Below are positions 1-8,082 of a stretch of DNA of 50,341 bases, in pieces. Each line of letters opens with the position of its first letter. The first letter of the stretch is position 1. The DNA lies in the NCBI GenBank assembly GCA_035529315.1, contig DATKWZ010000052.1:1-50341 (forward strand), written 5' to 3'. The stretch comes from Anaerolineae bacterium (GTDB lineage Bacteria > Desulfobacterota > Desulfobacteria > Desulfobacterales > ETH-SRB1). Made by a program: the position numbers and the translations under genes. The notes under the pieces are model-generated. The model was not told the DNA's origin. It saw only the letters and a list, made by a program, of their open reading frames with translations, and searched no databases.

Positions 1-1403
1 GTTAATAGCTTTTCAAGATGCGGCAGCATATCGGTTTTTGCATTGGAATAGTTGACAGGAATATATTTGGTAACAAGTGGTCCAAGAGTTTTTCGCTCCT
101 CTCTGGCTTTTTGCGCCGTACTTATCTCAGCCTGCTTGAAATCCCCTTCTTTCTTGAGTGTTTCAAGGGTGGCAATCCTTATTATATTTCCTTCAGAAGT
201 TTGGCCGAGCTGGTTCATCTTCAGTATCAGGTCGAGCGCCTGGTCCCAGGGCACAGGTTTTGCGAGGGTCAGAGTAACCTTGCCGGTTACATCCTTGTCT
301 ATTGCAAAGTTTTTCCCGCTTACCTCCATTAAAATGAGAAACACATTTTTGATATCCGTATCATAGAAATCAAGCGCTATCTTTTCCCCTGTATATTCCC
401 CGGCAAGTTTCGGCGGCAATACTTTATCTTCGGCCTTTTTATCTTCAATTTCTTCCTCCCCGGCAGTTGCCTGCATTACAACCTTCTTCCAGGATGGGAG
501 ATCAGCCTCTTCAGCCGGTCTGGGAGGGATCGAAGATGCATCAAAATGGACCAACAAAAGATCATCTGCCTGTTCGACATAATAGGGAACCGATTCGCGC
601 ATCTCTATTACAATTATTGAACCGGTTTTTAAATCAGAAGTCTGCGTTGGCGTAATACGATCAACAGCGCTGTTAAAACGGGTGGTTATCAGCGGCCGTT
701 TGCGATAGTCCGGAAGATTGGTGTTGAAAAGTATCAGCTTAAGCCTTTTATCCGCGGCCTTATCCATTTTGTATTCAACAGGCCTTGTTGTTCCGATAAT
801 AATAGTTGATTTGCCGGCATCTTCGCTTGAAAAATCCACCCGGTTAACCCATGCAGGTTTTTTATCCTTATCCTCTTCCAGGGCGGTTTCTGCCGGCATA
901 TTTACTTCAGCCGTATTGATGTTTGATGTGTCTTGCGCGGAAGCGGTTATTTTACCTGTTTTTGCAAATGATATTTGAAGGCCGTTTCCTTCACGGGATA
1001 CTTCATAAGGAGCATCCTGTCTTAATGCGATCTCAACCTTGGAGGTATGCCCGTTTTCGGTCAGCGCGGAAGCTTTAATCGACGCAACAATATCGCTGTC
1101 CGGGGTCAGAGCGGTTTCAATTTCTCCAAGAGCTGTTCCGGGAAAGTACAGCGCCACACCTAAAGGCATAGGCTGCTTCACAGAAGTATAGGTCAGCAGC
1201 TGCTCTGCTTTAATTAATACGGCAAGCGATTCAGAACCTTCTGCCGTGCTGATATCCGTGATGAGATTAAGAGACTCTCCGGCTTCCTGATCTGCCTGCT
1301 TTACCGCCTTGCTCGAAGCACATCCTGCAAAAAGCATCAGCAGAATTATCATCAGAATTGACAAAGCCCTGTTTTTTGAAAATTTCATAATTTTGTAAAA
1401 CAT
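1..1403 (-). CDS. pilQ: Type IV pilus secretin PilQ, N-terminal part (runs off left edge)
   Basis: PilQ forms the outer-membrane channel through which the type IV pilus passes. Only about 467 N-terminal residues are inside the window; the secretin core lies beyond the left edge. The visible part starts with a lipoprotein-type signal (hydrophobic run ending LMLFAGC, Cys about residue 28), followed by two beta-rich segments that look like AMIN (peptidoglycan-binding) domains, then a short secretin N-terminal (STN) domain from about residue 335 with the typical pattern DFYDTDIKNVFLILMEVSG. I chose the ATG at 1403 because GGAG lies 8 nt upstream; an ATG at 1388 is the alternative. It follows pilP by 3 nt, so it is the last gene of pilMNOPQ. 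The assignment rests on both the domain order and the operon. Confidence 0.9.
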   Translation of the reverse strand, partial: MFYKIMKFSKNRALSILMIILLMLFAGCASSKAVKQADQEAGESLNLITDISTAEGSESLAVLIKAEQLLTYTSVKQPMPLGVALYFPGTALGEIETALTPDSDIVASIKASALTENGHTSKVEIALRQDAPYEVSREGNGLQISFAKTGKITASAQDTSNINTAEVNMPAETALEEDKDKKPAWVNRVDFSSEDAGKSTIIIGTTRPVEYKMDKAADKRLKLILFNTNLPDYRKRPLITTRFNSAVDRITPTQTSDLKTGSIIVIEMRESVPYYVEQADDLLLVHFDASSIPPRPAEEADLPSWKKVVMQATAGEEEIEDKKAEDKVLPPKLAGEYTGEKIALDFYDTDIKNVFLILMEVSGKNFAIDKDVTGKVTLTLAKPVPWDQALDLILKMNQLGQTSEGNIIRIATLETLKKEGDFKQAEISTAQKAREERKTLGPLVTKYIPVNYSNAKTDMLPHLEKLL

Positions 1404-1406
1404 TTT

Positions 1407-2135
1407 TTATTCTCCAGACGGTTTCTGAAGTTTCAGTTCCTGTGGATCAATATAATAAGCCCTGCCATTGATTTTGTTGATTTTGGCTTCAAACTGTTTG
1501 CCGTCAATATTAATAAAGCTTTTACCACTGATTTCGGTTATAAAAAAGTTTTTACCGTCAATATCGTATATGCGACCCTTATCCACATCCTCAACCGGCA
1601 GCAACGGTTCATCGACAATTACCATGTCTTTTAATATCCGGCTTACCCTGCCGCAATTTATCCCGATAAATGTGCCTTTTTCAATAACATATCCCCTGCC
1701 GGAAGCCTCTTCCACCATTGCCCTGTCTCCGCTTGAAGCTCGAATTATTCCCACAAGCTTCAACTGGCTTAAATCCGTCTTTTGCAGGGGAGTATGCGGA
1801 ATGCATATCCCTTCTTTCCCCATTCCCGTGGCCTCTTCATCCCCTGCAGCCGGCTTTTCTTCTTTGAATAAAGGAGCAAACGGGTCAATCTTTCCTTCAG
1901 GATTGTAAAGCCTGATTTCGACGGCAACCGGCTCAGGTTTTAAAGCAATTTCCCTGCCGGCATTATCCGTTTCCGGAGTTGATAAAGCTACGGGCTTCTT
2001 GATTGTCTTTTCAGTTTCAATAACGATCTTTTTACTGAATACCTTTGGTTGAAGTGGCGGCGAGGCCTTGTCCTCACAACCCAAAACCAGGAAAACGGAA
2101 AACAATAAACATGTAGACAAAAGATATTTAAACAT
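1407..2135 (-). CDS. pilP: Type IV pilus lipoprotein PilP
   Basis: PilP is the inner-membrane lipoprotein that links the PilN/PilO dimer to the PilQ secretin. The 242-residue product has a lipoprotein signal (lipobox LVLGC, Cys20), a flexible linker with charged and proline residues to about 110, then the PilP beta domain (from LSQLKLVGIIRASSGDRAMV to IVDEPL). After the usual end of the domain it carries about 60 extra residues with two related beta-like units (DIDGKNFFI and NIDGKQFEA), which I do not recognise from typical PilP. It lies 8 nt after pilO and 3 nt before pilQ. The family call is firm; the role of the C-terminal extension is unknown. Confidence 0.88.
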   Translation of the reverse strand: MFKYLLSTCLLFSVFLVLGCEDKASPPLQPKVFSKKIVIETEKTIKKPVALSTPETDNAGREIALKPEPVAVEIRLYNPEGKIDPFAPLFKEEKPAAGDEEATGMGKEGICIPHTPLQKTDLSQLKLVGIIRASSGDRAMVEEASGRGYVIEKGTFIGINCGRVSRILKDMVIVDEPLLPVEDVDKGRIYDIDGKNFFITEISGKSFINIDGKQFEAKINKINGRAYYIDPQELKLQKPSGE

Positions 2136-2143
2136 AAGTTTTT

Positions 2144-2767
2144 TTATTTTTTCTTTTCCGCTGACTTCTCAGGAGGAGCTTCATCGATGAACTTGTAAGT
2201 GATGGCGCTGCATGAAGTGATGAGCTCGTCGCTACCCTTCAGAGAAGTCATCTTTATTTCTTGTATATTAACAATTCTTGGTAAACTCGCGACCTTGTCA
2301 AAAAAAAGCCCGACATTGTGATAGTTGCCTGCCACCTGAATTGACACAGGAATTTCAGCATAAAAATCCTTTTTTATTTCCGTTCTTGGCTGAAACAGGA
2401 TAAACTCCAAGCCGACAACCTGGCCGGCTTGTGAAATGCCTGCCAGTAAAGCCGGTATCTCCTGTTTTTCCGGCAATGCTTTCATTACAAGCCTGTAATC
2501 CTTTTCCGCCTCTTTCATATTGTTTCGGAATTTTCCCAGTTGTATTGAATTTATTTTGGCCGAAGCAAACTGTTGCTCAAGCTTATCATAATTCTGGCTT
2601 AATTTATCGATTGTCTTGTATTTGGGGAGACAACAAAAATATACAAAAGCGCCTATCAAAAGCGTTATGCTGCCGTAATATATCAGCATCCTTTGTTTCT
2701 TTGAGATTTTTTCGATCTTTTCAAAAACAGGCGAAAACAATTCCAATGATATTTTAATCTTTTTCAT
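2144..2767 (-). CDS. pilO: Type IV pilus inner-membrane protein PilO
   Basis: PilO pairs with PilN in the inner membrane to form the pilus alignment subcomplex. The 207-residue protein has a short cytoplasmic start, one membrane segment (about residues 27-47), a coiled-coil stretch (about 50-100), then the ferredoxin-like periplasmic fold expected of PilO, with a lysine-rich tail. A Cys pair sits at the periplasmic end of the membrane helix. It is third in the minus-strand pilMNOPQ order, with a 36-nt gap after pilN. Sequence identity alone would be weak for PilO, so the operon position carries much of the call. Confidence 0.87.
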   Translation of the reverse strand: MKKIKISLELFSPVFEKIEKISKKQRMLIYYGSITLLIGAFVYFCCLPKYKTIDKLSQNYDKLEQQFASAKINSIQLGKFRNNMKEAEKDYRLVMKALPEKQEIPALLAGISQAGQVVGLEFILFQPRTEIKKDFYAEIPVSIQVAGNYHNVGLFFDKVASLPRIVNIQEIKMTSLKGSDELITSCSAITYKFIDEAPPEKSAEKKK

Positions 2768-2803
2768 TTATTTTTTTGCCCTGCCTGCAAAGTTGACACA
2801 CCT

Positions 2804-3343
2804 TTAGCTTTCGCATGTAATTTCAAAACTTTTGAGATTTATACTTTCTTTAAATTTTTGTTGTTTTGTGGTTTTCAATTCCACCTTCTTAAAAAGCTTT
2901 GAGTCCTCAAGACATGTCATAAAATCGGCTACTGTTTTATTGTCTAAAGCAACACCTTTAATGTTGACGGTCTTTTCTTTTGTCTCAAGCATGTTCAGCC
3001 ACATCCGTTTTTCAACAACCATCTCCGTCATGGCATCGAGCAGACGAACGGAATCTTCACGACTCAGCCCAAGATTTTTAATGACCTCTGTTTTCTTTGT
3101 CAGCAGTTCCAACTTCGTTTTGATAGATGTTATTTCATCGTTGATCTTATTATATTGTGTCAGCTCATTTGTGATTTTATTTGTCCTGGTATTCAAATCC
3201 TGTATCTTGCTGTTTAATCTAATATTATAATAGATCATAATCAGAGTGATCAATAAAAAAGACAGCAGAAAAATGGAGATCTGACGTCGTACATTCTCCT
3301 TTTTACGTGCAACACGAAATGGCAGAAGATTAATTCGTATCAT
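2804..3343 (-). CDS. pilN: Type IV pilus inner-membrane protein PilN
   Basis: PilN anchors the cytoplasmic actin-like PilM to the membrane and pairs with PilO. The N-terminus carries the diagnostic PilM-binding motif INLLPFR (residues 4-10), a basic stretch, one membrane segment (about 22-41), a coiled coil (about 45-95) and a small periplasmic fold. Length (179 residues) is normal. The start overlaps the pilM stop as ATGA, which indicates translational coupling. Confidence 0.92.
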   Translation of the reverse strand: MIRINLLPFRVARKKENVRRQISIFLLSFLLITLIMIYYNIRLNSKIQDLNTRTNKITNELTQYNKINDEITSIKTKLELLTKKTEVIKNLGLSREDSVRLLDAMTEMVVEKRMWLNMLETKEKTVNIKGVALDNKTVADFMTCLEDSKLFKKVELKTTKQQKFKESINLKSFEITCES

Positions 3344-4395
3344 TTGTCATCAATTTTTCTAATTGCCAGGCCCATGCTGATGGCGGCCTGAGGGGCTATT
3401 CGTTCAAGGTATGAAATATCAAGACTTTTTTTATTTATTTGAATATTTTTAAAGGGATTAATTATTTCCACTTCAGATAATGTTTCTACGGCCAGAAGTT
3501 CGCGAAATTCCTTAATATAAGATCCTCCACCGCTCAGCATAATCCTTTTTATCTTATTATCAGGGTATGCGGAATAAAAAAAGTCAAGCGCGTGCCTTAT
3601 TTCATCGCACCAGTCATCTACCACCGATAAAATAATTTCTTTTACATCATCAGGCGAAATTCTGTCCGGCTGTTCGCCGTATTTAAGCTGTTCGGCCTCC
3701 TCGTAGGAACAATCAATAAGTGAAACGATTTTCCTGTTTATCATACTACATCCAAGTGTCACGTCTCTAGTGAATAAGAAAGAATTACCCTTCAGTATAT
3801 TCAACGAGGTCTTACTTGCGCCGATATCAATAAGAGCTATGCCTTCATCTTCCAAAGCATAATTCAGTTCAAAGATATTTTGCAGTGCAAAAGCATCAAT
3901 ATCTATCACACAGGGATTAAGCCCGGCCATCTCTATAAGATTGACATAACTGTCGACAACCTCCTTTTTGACTGCAACAAGAAGCACGTCCATCTGATTC
4001 GGGTTGTTTTCAGCCTCTCCAAGTATCTGGTAATCAAGATTAACATCGCTTATAGCAAACGGAATATACTGCTCTGCCTCAGAATTAATAGATTTCTGAA
4101 GTTGATCTTCCGTCATTGTTTGAACGCTGATCTTTTTTACAATTACAGAAAGTCCCCCGATTGATATGGCGACATCCTGCGTCTTAAAATCATTTTCGTT
4201 AAAGAGTTTGCGAATTGAAGCTGCAACCTTGTCGGCATCCTTAATAACCCCTTCTTCGATAGCGCCGTAGGCCATATCCAGCATCCCGAAATGCTGCAGG
4301 CTGTGCCCGCTTTTTGTTTCTACAATTTCACTGGCTTTTAAAACCCTGGAACCTATGTCTAAGCCAACAAGATTTGATGTTTTTCTGAATAACAT
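3340..4395 (-). CDS. pilM: Type IV pilus actin-like ATPase PilM
   Basis: PilM is a cytoplasmic actin/FtsA-fold ATPase that binds the PilN tail and connects the pilus base to the cytoplasmic motor. The 351-residue sequence shows the actin-family phosphate-1 motif near the start (LVGLDIGSRVLKASE), the second phosphate motif (IALIDIGASKTSLNIL, about residues 185-200) and the adenosine motif (IMLSGGGSYIKEF, about 285-297). It is the first structural gene of the operon and starts 9 nt after the small XRE gene, so the two are probably cotranscribed. Confidence 0.93.
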   Translation of the reverse strand: MLFRKTSNLVGLDIGSRVLKASEIVETKSGHSLQHFGMLDMAYGAIEEGVIKDADKVAASIRKLFNENDFKTQDVAISIGGLSVIVKKISVQTMTEDQLQKSINSEAEQYIPFAISDVNLDYQILGEAENNPNQMDVLLVAVKKEVVDSYVNLIEMAGLNPCVIDIDAFALQNIFELNYALEDEGIALIDIGASKTSLNILKGNSFLFTRDVTLGCSMINRKIVSLIDCSYEEAEQLKYGEQPDRISPDDVKEIILSVVDDWCDEIRHALDFFYSAYPDNKIKRIMLSGGGSYIKEFRELLAVETLSEVEIINPFKNIQINKKSLDISYLERIAPQAAISMGLAIRKIDDK

Positions 4396-4404
4396 AATAT
4401 ACTC

Positions 4405-4602
4405 TTAACTACTAAATATCTTCTTTTTATCTGAAAGCCCAAAACCCAGCGCTAAAAGAATTTTTCGTTTAGTTTCCATTCTACACTTCATGCCTTTTTC
4501 TATGCGAGCAATAGTAATCGGCGAAATATTTGCTTCCCTGGCAAGTTCGGATTTGCTCATCATAAGAGATTCTCTAATTTCTTTTAATGAATTCTTACTC
4601 AT
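4405..4602 (-). CDS. Small XRE-family (Cro/C1-type) DNA-binding protein
   Basis: A 65-residue protein that is essentially one helix-turn-helix of the Cro/C1 type: the scanning helix SKSELAREA and recognition helix SPITIARIEKG are clear at residues 16-37. A GAGGG ribosome site lies just upstream of the ATG. It is the first gene of the pil transcript, only 9 nt before pilM. A transcription regulator at this position is not part of the standard pilMNOPQ set. I infer that it may autoregulate the operon, possibly through the AT-rich palindromes upstream (4685-4702). What it senses, if anything, is not visible. Confidence 0.8.
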   Translation of the reverse strand: MSKNSLKEIRESLMMSKSELAREANISPITIARIEKGMKCRMETKRKILLALGFGLSDKKKIFSS

Positions 4603-4918
4603 ATATGTAACCCTCTACAGCTTTATTATTTCTTAAATCAAACATAATATATGTTATTTACCAAAGAGTCATAATTAAGTCAAGATAATTATATATAATT
4701 ATACATCTTTTATCTATAATTAGGTATAATTATCTTATATTGTGTTGTTTTTAATTTAGTCACTATATATTGTGTTATTTAGCCCCTGACCATATTTCCA
4801 GGCAAAGCCGATGATCCCTGCCCTTGTCTAAAGGGCTGGGTTTCCCATGATATAATAAAGGTTTAGCCTTGACTTTAAGAGTCGATTCCATATATGGATA
4901 ATTGGATGCTGGGATGAT
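4603..4918. other. AT-rich divergent intergenic region, pil operon / mla operon
   Basis: No gene is visible in these 316 bases. The region separates the leftward pil transcript from the rightward mla transcript, so it should hold both promoters. It is strongly AT-rich and contains a perfect 18-bp palindrome (4685-4702), a near copy around 4715-4735, and a direct repeat of about 15 bp (4736-4750 and 4766-4780, TATATTGTGTTgTTT and TATATTGTGTTaTTT). I could not assign -35/-10 boxes with confidence. Confidence 0.5.
4685..4702. promoter_or_regulatory. Perfect 18-bp AT palindrome, candidate operator
   Basis: ATAATTATATATAATTAT reads the same on both strands. It sits 83 bp upstream of the XRE gene start in the pil/mla divergent region. 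Such symmetry suits a dimeric Cro/C1-type repressor, and the adjacent XRE gene is the obvious candidate. Because the tract is pure A/T, chance symmetry or simple promoter melting sequence cannot be excluded. Confidence 0.35.
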
Positions 4919-5743
4919 ATGGGGTTGAAGGATAAAGATGGGTTGCAAATCAACGAAGCAGATAGAGAGCCGATGATACGCTTACTTGAACGTGTGGGAA
5001 GACCCTTTCTAATTGCTGTTGAAGAATCCGGCAGGATTATACTGCTTTTAATTTCCGCAATCACCTGGATGTTGCGCCCGCCGTTTCGTTTCCGGCTTAT
5101 TTTTAAGCAGATGGAGTTTGTTGGAGTCAACTCGATCTTTGTTGTGTTGATAACAGGAATATTTACCGGCATGGTGTTTGCCCTTCAATCGTATTATGGT
5201 TTCAAAATGTTCGGGGGTGAAAGCCTGGTCGGCGCAACCGTTGCGTTGGGTCTGACGCGGGAATTAGGGCCTGTTTTTACCGCCTTAATGGTTACGGGAC
5301 GCGTAGGTTCGGCAATGACCGCCGAACTCGGAACCATGAAGGTTACAGAGCAGATTGATGCTTTGCATAGCATGTCTGTCAACCCGATTCACTATCTTGT
5401 GATGCCGCGCATAGTTGCCGCAATATTTATGCTGCCTGTTTTGACAATAGTATCCGATTTTGTCGGCATTCTCGGCGGCTATTTTGTCGGCGTAGAGATG
5501 CTGAAAATCAATTCCGGAATTTTTATAGCTAAAATTGTTGAATTTGTTGATCTTGAAGATATTTTTAACGGTCTTATCAAAGCTGCATGTTTTGGGCTGA
5601 TACTTTCCCTGATAGGATGTTATAAAGGAATTCGTACAACCGGCGGAGCCGAAGGGGTTGGTAAGGCAACCACCCAGTCGGTCGTCCTGTCATCGGTAAC
5701 AATCTTTATTAGCGATTATTTTCTTACGTCATTTATGTTCTAA
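4919..5743 (+). CDS. mlaE: MlaE-family lipid ABC transporter permease
   Basis: Inner-membrane permease of an MCE (Mla-type) lipid transporter, which moves phospholipid between the inner membrane and the periplasmic MCE ring. The 274-residue protein has a short hydrophilic start, then a membrane core with the MlaE hallmarks: LRPPFRFRLIFKQMEFVGVNS, the conserved LTRELGPVFTALMVTGRVGSA region with the invariant EQIDAL shortly after, and the glycine-rich GCYKG turn. The ATG at 4919 has a purine-rich GGGA upstream; an earlier ATG at 4914 stops at once. It is followed, after an inserted repeat, by mlaF and the MCE protein gene. Confidence 0.93.
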   Translation: MGLKDKDGLQINEADREPMIRLLERVGRPFLIAVEESGRIILLLISAITWMLRPPFRFRLIFKQMEFVGVNSIFVVLITGIFTGMVFALQSYYGFKMFGGESLVGATVALGLTRELGPVFTALMVTGRVGSAMTAELGTMKVTEQIDALHSMSVNPIHYLVMPRIVAAIFMLPVLTIVSDFVGILGGYFVGVEMLKINSGIFIAKIVEFVDLEDIFNGLIKAACFGLILSLIGCYKGIRTTGGAEGVGKATTQSVVLSSVTIFISDYFLTSFMF

Positions 5744-5750
5744 TCCTGAT

Positions 5751-5925
5751 GAATTCGCAAAAAGTCAAAAAACACGTCATTGCGAGCAAAGCGAAGCAAT
5801 CTTATGGATTACGACACCCTGTAATTACTTGATAGCGCTGACGGTTAGCACTGATGCTTCATTCGTGTTACTACGTATCCCGCTTTCGCAGAGACACACA
5901 GGGCGGGAATGACAGAATTTTGGAC
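5751..5925 (+). repeat. Dispersed MITE-like repeat between mlaE and mlaF (copy 1)
   Basis: The left end GCAAAAAGTC (5757-5766) and several internal blocks (cGTCATtg near 5775, GATAGCGCTgacGGTTAGC near 5831, TACTACGT near 5870, GGGCGGGAATGACaGAA near 5900) match, in order and orientation, the element at 39475-39678. The right terminal repeat is degenerate, so the end is approximate. The element fills nearly the whole mlaE-mlaF gap and would have displaced the normal ribosome-binding region of mlaF. Confidence 0.65.
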
Positions 5926-5937
5926 TGTATAGTTCTA

Positions 5938-6681
5938 ATGATCGAACTTATAAAAGTATGTAAATCATTTAAAGGCCAAAAGGTTTTAGACAATCTTGAT
6001 CTCAGGATTGAGCCTGAAATGATTACCGTTATTATCGGCGGGAGTGGCGGAGGCAAAAGTGTTCTTTTAAAACATATTATGGGCCTTATTAAACCTGATT
6101 CAGGCCAGGTGCTTGTTAATGGCATTGATACTGCAAAGCTAAACGATAAGGAGCTCAACGAAATGCGAAAAATGTTCGGGATGCTTTTCCAGGACGCAGC
6201 GCTTTTTGATTCAATGACGGTTGGAGAAAATGTTGCATTCCCGCTCAAAGAGCATACAAAATTATCTAAAAAGGAAATCAGTGAAATCGTAGAAGAAAAA
6301 TTATTACAGGTTGGTTTAAAAAATGTAACACACAAGATGCCTTCTGAGCTGTCAGGAGGAATGCGAAAGCGTGTCGGGCTTGCAAGGGCTATCGCGCTTA
6401 ATCCTAAAATTGTGTTGTTTGACGAACCCACAACCGGTCTTGATCCTATTATGTGCGAAAGCATTGACGACCTTATTATAAATACACAGCTTAACACAAA
6501 GGCAACCTTTGTCGTTATTAGTCACGATATCGGATCTACTTTCAAGATTGCGCATAAGGTGGCAATGTTGTATGAAGGAAAGATTATAAAAACAGGAACT
6601 CCCGAAGAAATACGATCGTCTAATAATCCTGTTATTAAACGGTTCATTAGCAGGGAAATCGAAAAAGCATGTCAAACTTAA
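5938..6681 (+). CDS. mlaF: MlaF-family lipid ABC transporter ATPase
   Basis: Cytoplasmic ATPase that powers the MlaE permease. From the ATG at 5938 it has 247 residues, with Walker A GGSGGGKS (34-41), Q-loop GMLFQDAALF (81-90), ABC signature LSGGM (138-142) and Walker B IVLFDEPTTGLDP (158-170). The open frame extends in frame back to 5854, but that part is repeat sequence with no family similarity, so I chose 5938, where MIELIKVCKSF begins the usual fold. No clear Shine-Dalgarno precedes this ATG, consistent with the upstream insertion. It overlaps the MCE gene by 13 nt. Confidence 0.92.
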   Translation: MIELIKVCKSFKGQKVLDNLDLRIEPEMITVIIGGSGGGKSVLLKHIMGLIKPDSGQVLVNGIDTAKLNDKELNEMRKMFGMLFQDAALFDSMTVGENVAFPLKEHTKLSKKEISEIVEEKLLQVGLKNVTHKMPSELSGGMRKRVGLARAIALNPKIVLFDEPTTGLDPIMCESIDDLIINTQLNTKATFVVISHDIGSTFKIAHKVAMLYEGKIIKTGTPEEIRSSNNPVIKRFISREIEKACQT

Positions 6682-8048
6682 CTGTTGAAGCAAAAGTAGG
6701 TGTTTTTGTAGTAGCCGGAATTCTCATCCTGACATATATGTCAATGCGGGTTGGAGGAGTGAGCTTTAAAAGAGCAAAGGGATATGATGTTAATGTATAT
6801 TTTGACTCTGCAACAGGTCTTGCAGAGGATGTTCAGGTAGAAATTGCCGGCGTGGAGGTCGGCAGGGTTCGCAAGATTTCTCTGGAAAACGGAAAAGCGC
6901 TGGTTGCTTTAAGAATTAATTCCAATGTAAGGCTGACAAGGGATGTAGAGGCTGTTATCAGGACCAAGGGTATTCTTGGCGATAAATATATTGAACTTGT
7001 CCAGGGATCTCCTTCCGCTCCCCAGCTAAAAGAGGGTGACAGGATCGTCAAAACAGTCCCAACAACGGACATGGATACCCTTATGATTACCCTGGGAGAT
7101 GTGGCAAAAAATATCAACAGGCTGACAAATTCCCTGGCAAATGTTGTCGGCGGCGAAAAGGGGGAGGCTTCACTTAACTCTATCGTTGAAAATATTAAAG
7201 AAATGGTTGAAACCTTAAATAAAACCGTTCAGGAAAACAATCATGATGTCACAAACATAATTGCCAATCTGTCCAAGTTTTCAGGAACATTAAACAAAAT
7301 AGGAGATACTAACAGGGAGGATATCCGCGGTATAATATCTAATGTGCGCAAGGCCTCCGAAAAAATGGAGGTGCTGTTCGCCGACATTAACGAGATTACG
7401 TCCAAGATTAATCAGGGCAAAGGAAGCATCGGAAAGCTGGTAAACGAGGATGAAACAGTAGAAAATATTAATACCTCTCTCGTCAGCATAAACGATTATC
7501 TCCAGAAACAGGACGAATATAAAACATATCTTGATTATAGAGGAGAATATCTTTTTGACAGTAATGAAGTTAAATCTTATCTTTCGCTTCGCATTCAACC
7601 CAGGGAGGATAAATATTATCTGCTTCAGGTATTGGACGATCCAAGCGGAAAGGAAGAGATAAAAGATACCACAACAAACGGAAATACTACACGTACAGTG
7701 GAAAACGACAAGGATGCACTCAAATTTTCAGCACAGATAGCAAAACGATATTATGACATCGGATTGCGCGGCGGTCTTTTCGAATCTACCGGTGGTGTCG
7801 GCCTTGATTACTATCTCTTCAGTGACTGCTTGACCCTTTCACTCGAAGCCTTTGATTTTGATCCGGACAGAAACGCACACCTGAAATTCAAAGCCGACTA
7901 TAAACCGTTTAAACACATCTATATAACCTCGGGATTTGACGATTTTATAAGTGACGAAGGAAAAGAATCCTTTTTTATCGGAGCTGGAATCAGCTTTGCG
8001 GATGATGATATTAAAAGTATTTTATCAGACATCCCGATTCCTAAGTAA
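6669..8048 (+). CDS. mlaD: MCE-domain lipid transport protein with C-terminal beta-rich domain
   Basis: Periplasmic lipid-shuttling protein of the Mla/MCE transporter. The 459 residues divide into an N-terminal membrane anchor (about 9-28), an MCE domain (about 38-120, with GLAEDVQVEIAGVEVGRV and TKGILGDKYIEL), a long coiled-coil or helical region (about 130-280), and a last section of about 180 residues with alternating aromatic and polar strands (for example VGLDYYLF, LTLSLEAFDFD, IYITSGFDDF, SFFIGAGISF). The last part looks like an outer-membrane beta-barrel-type domain; typical MlaD is under 200 residues and lacks it. The start overlaps the end of mlaF. The MCE call is firm; the barrel reading is inference. 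Confidence 0.88.
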   Translation: MSNLTVEAKVGVFVVAGILILTYMSMRVGGVSFKRAKGYDVNVYFDSATGLAEDVQVEIAGVEVGRVRKISLENGKALVALRINSNVRLTRDVEAVIRTKGILGDKYIELVQGSPSAPQLKEGDRIVKTVPTTDMDTLMITLGDVAKNINRLTNSLANVVGGEKGEASLNSIVENIKEMVETLNKTVQENNHDVTNIIANLSKFSGTLNKIGDTNREDIRGIISNVRKASEKMEVLFADINEITSKINQGKGSIGKLVNEDETVENINTSLVSINDYLQKQDEYKTYLDYRGEYLFDSNEVKSYLSLRIQPREDKYYLLQVLDDPSGKEEIKDTTTNGNTTRTVENDKDALKFSAQIAKRYYDIGLRGGLFESTGGVGLDYYLFSDCLTLSLEAFDFDPDRNAHLKFKADYKPFKHIYITSGFDDFISDEGKESFFIGAGISFADDDIKSILSDIPIPK

Positions 8049-8082
8049 AAGATAATATTGAACGCGCCGCATTTTAATAAAT

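Noticed and set aside
4895-4910. GG-N10-GC match upstream of mlaE
   Set aside because: The predicted start would fall on the mlaE start codon itself, leaving no ribosome site.
5854-5937. N-terminal extension of mlaF by 28 codons
   Set aside because: The extra codons lie within the dispersed repeat and have no similarity to the ATPase family.
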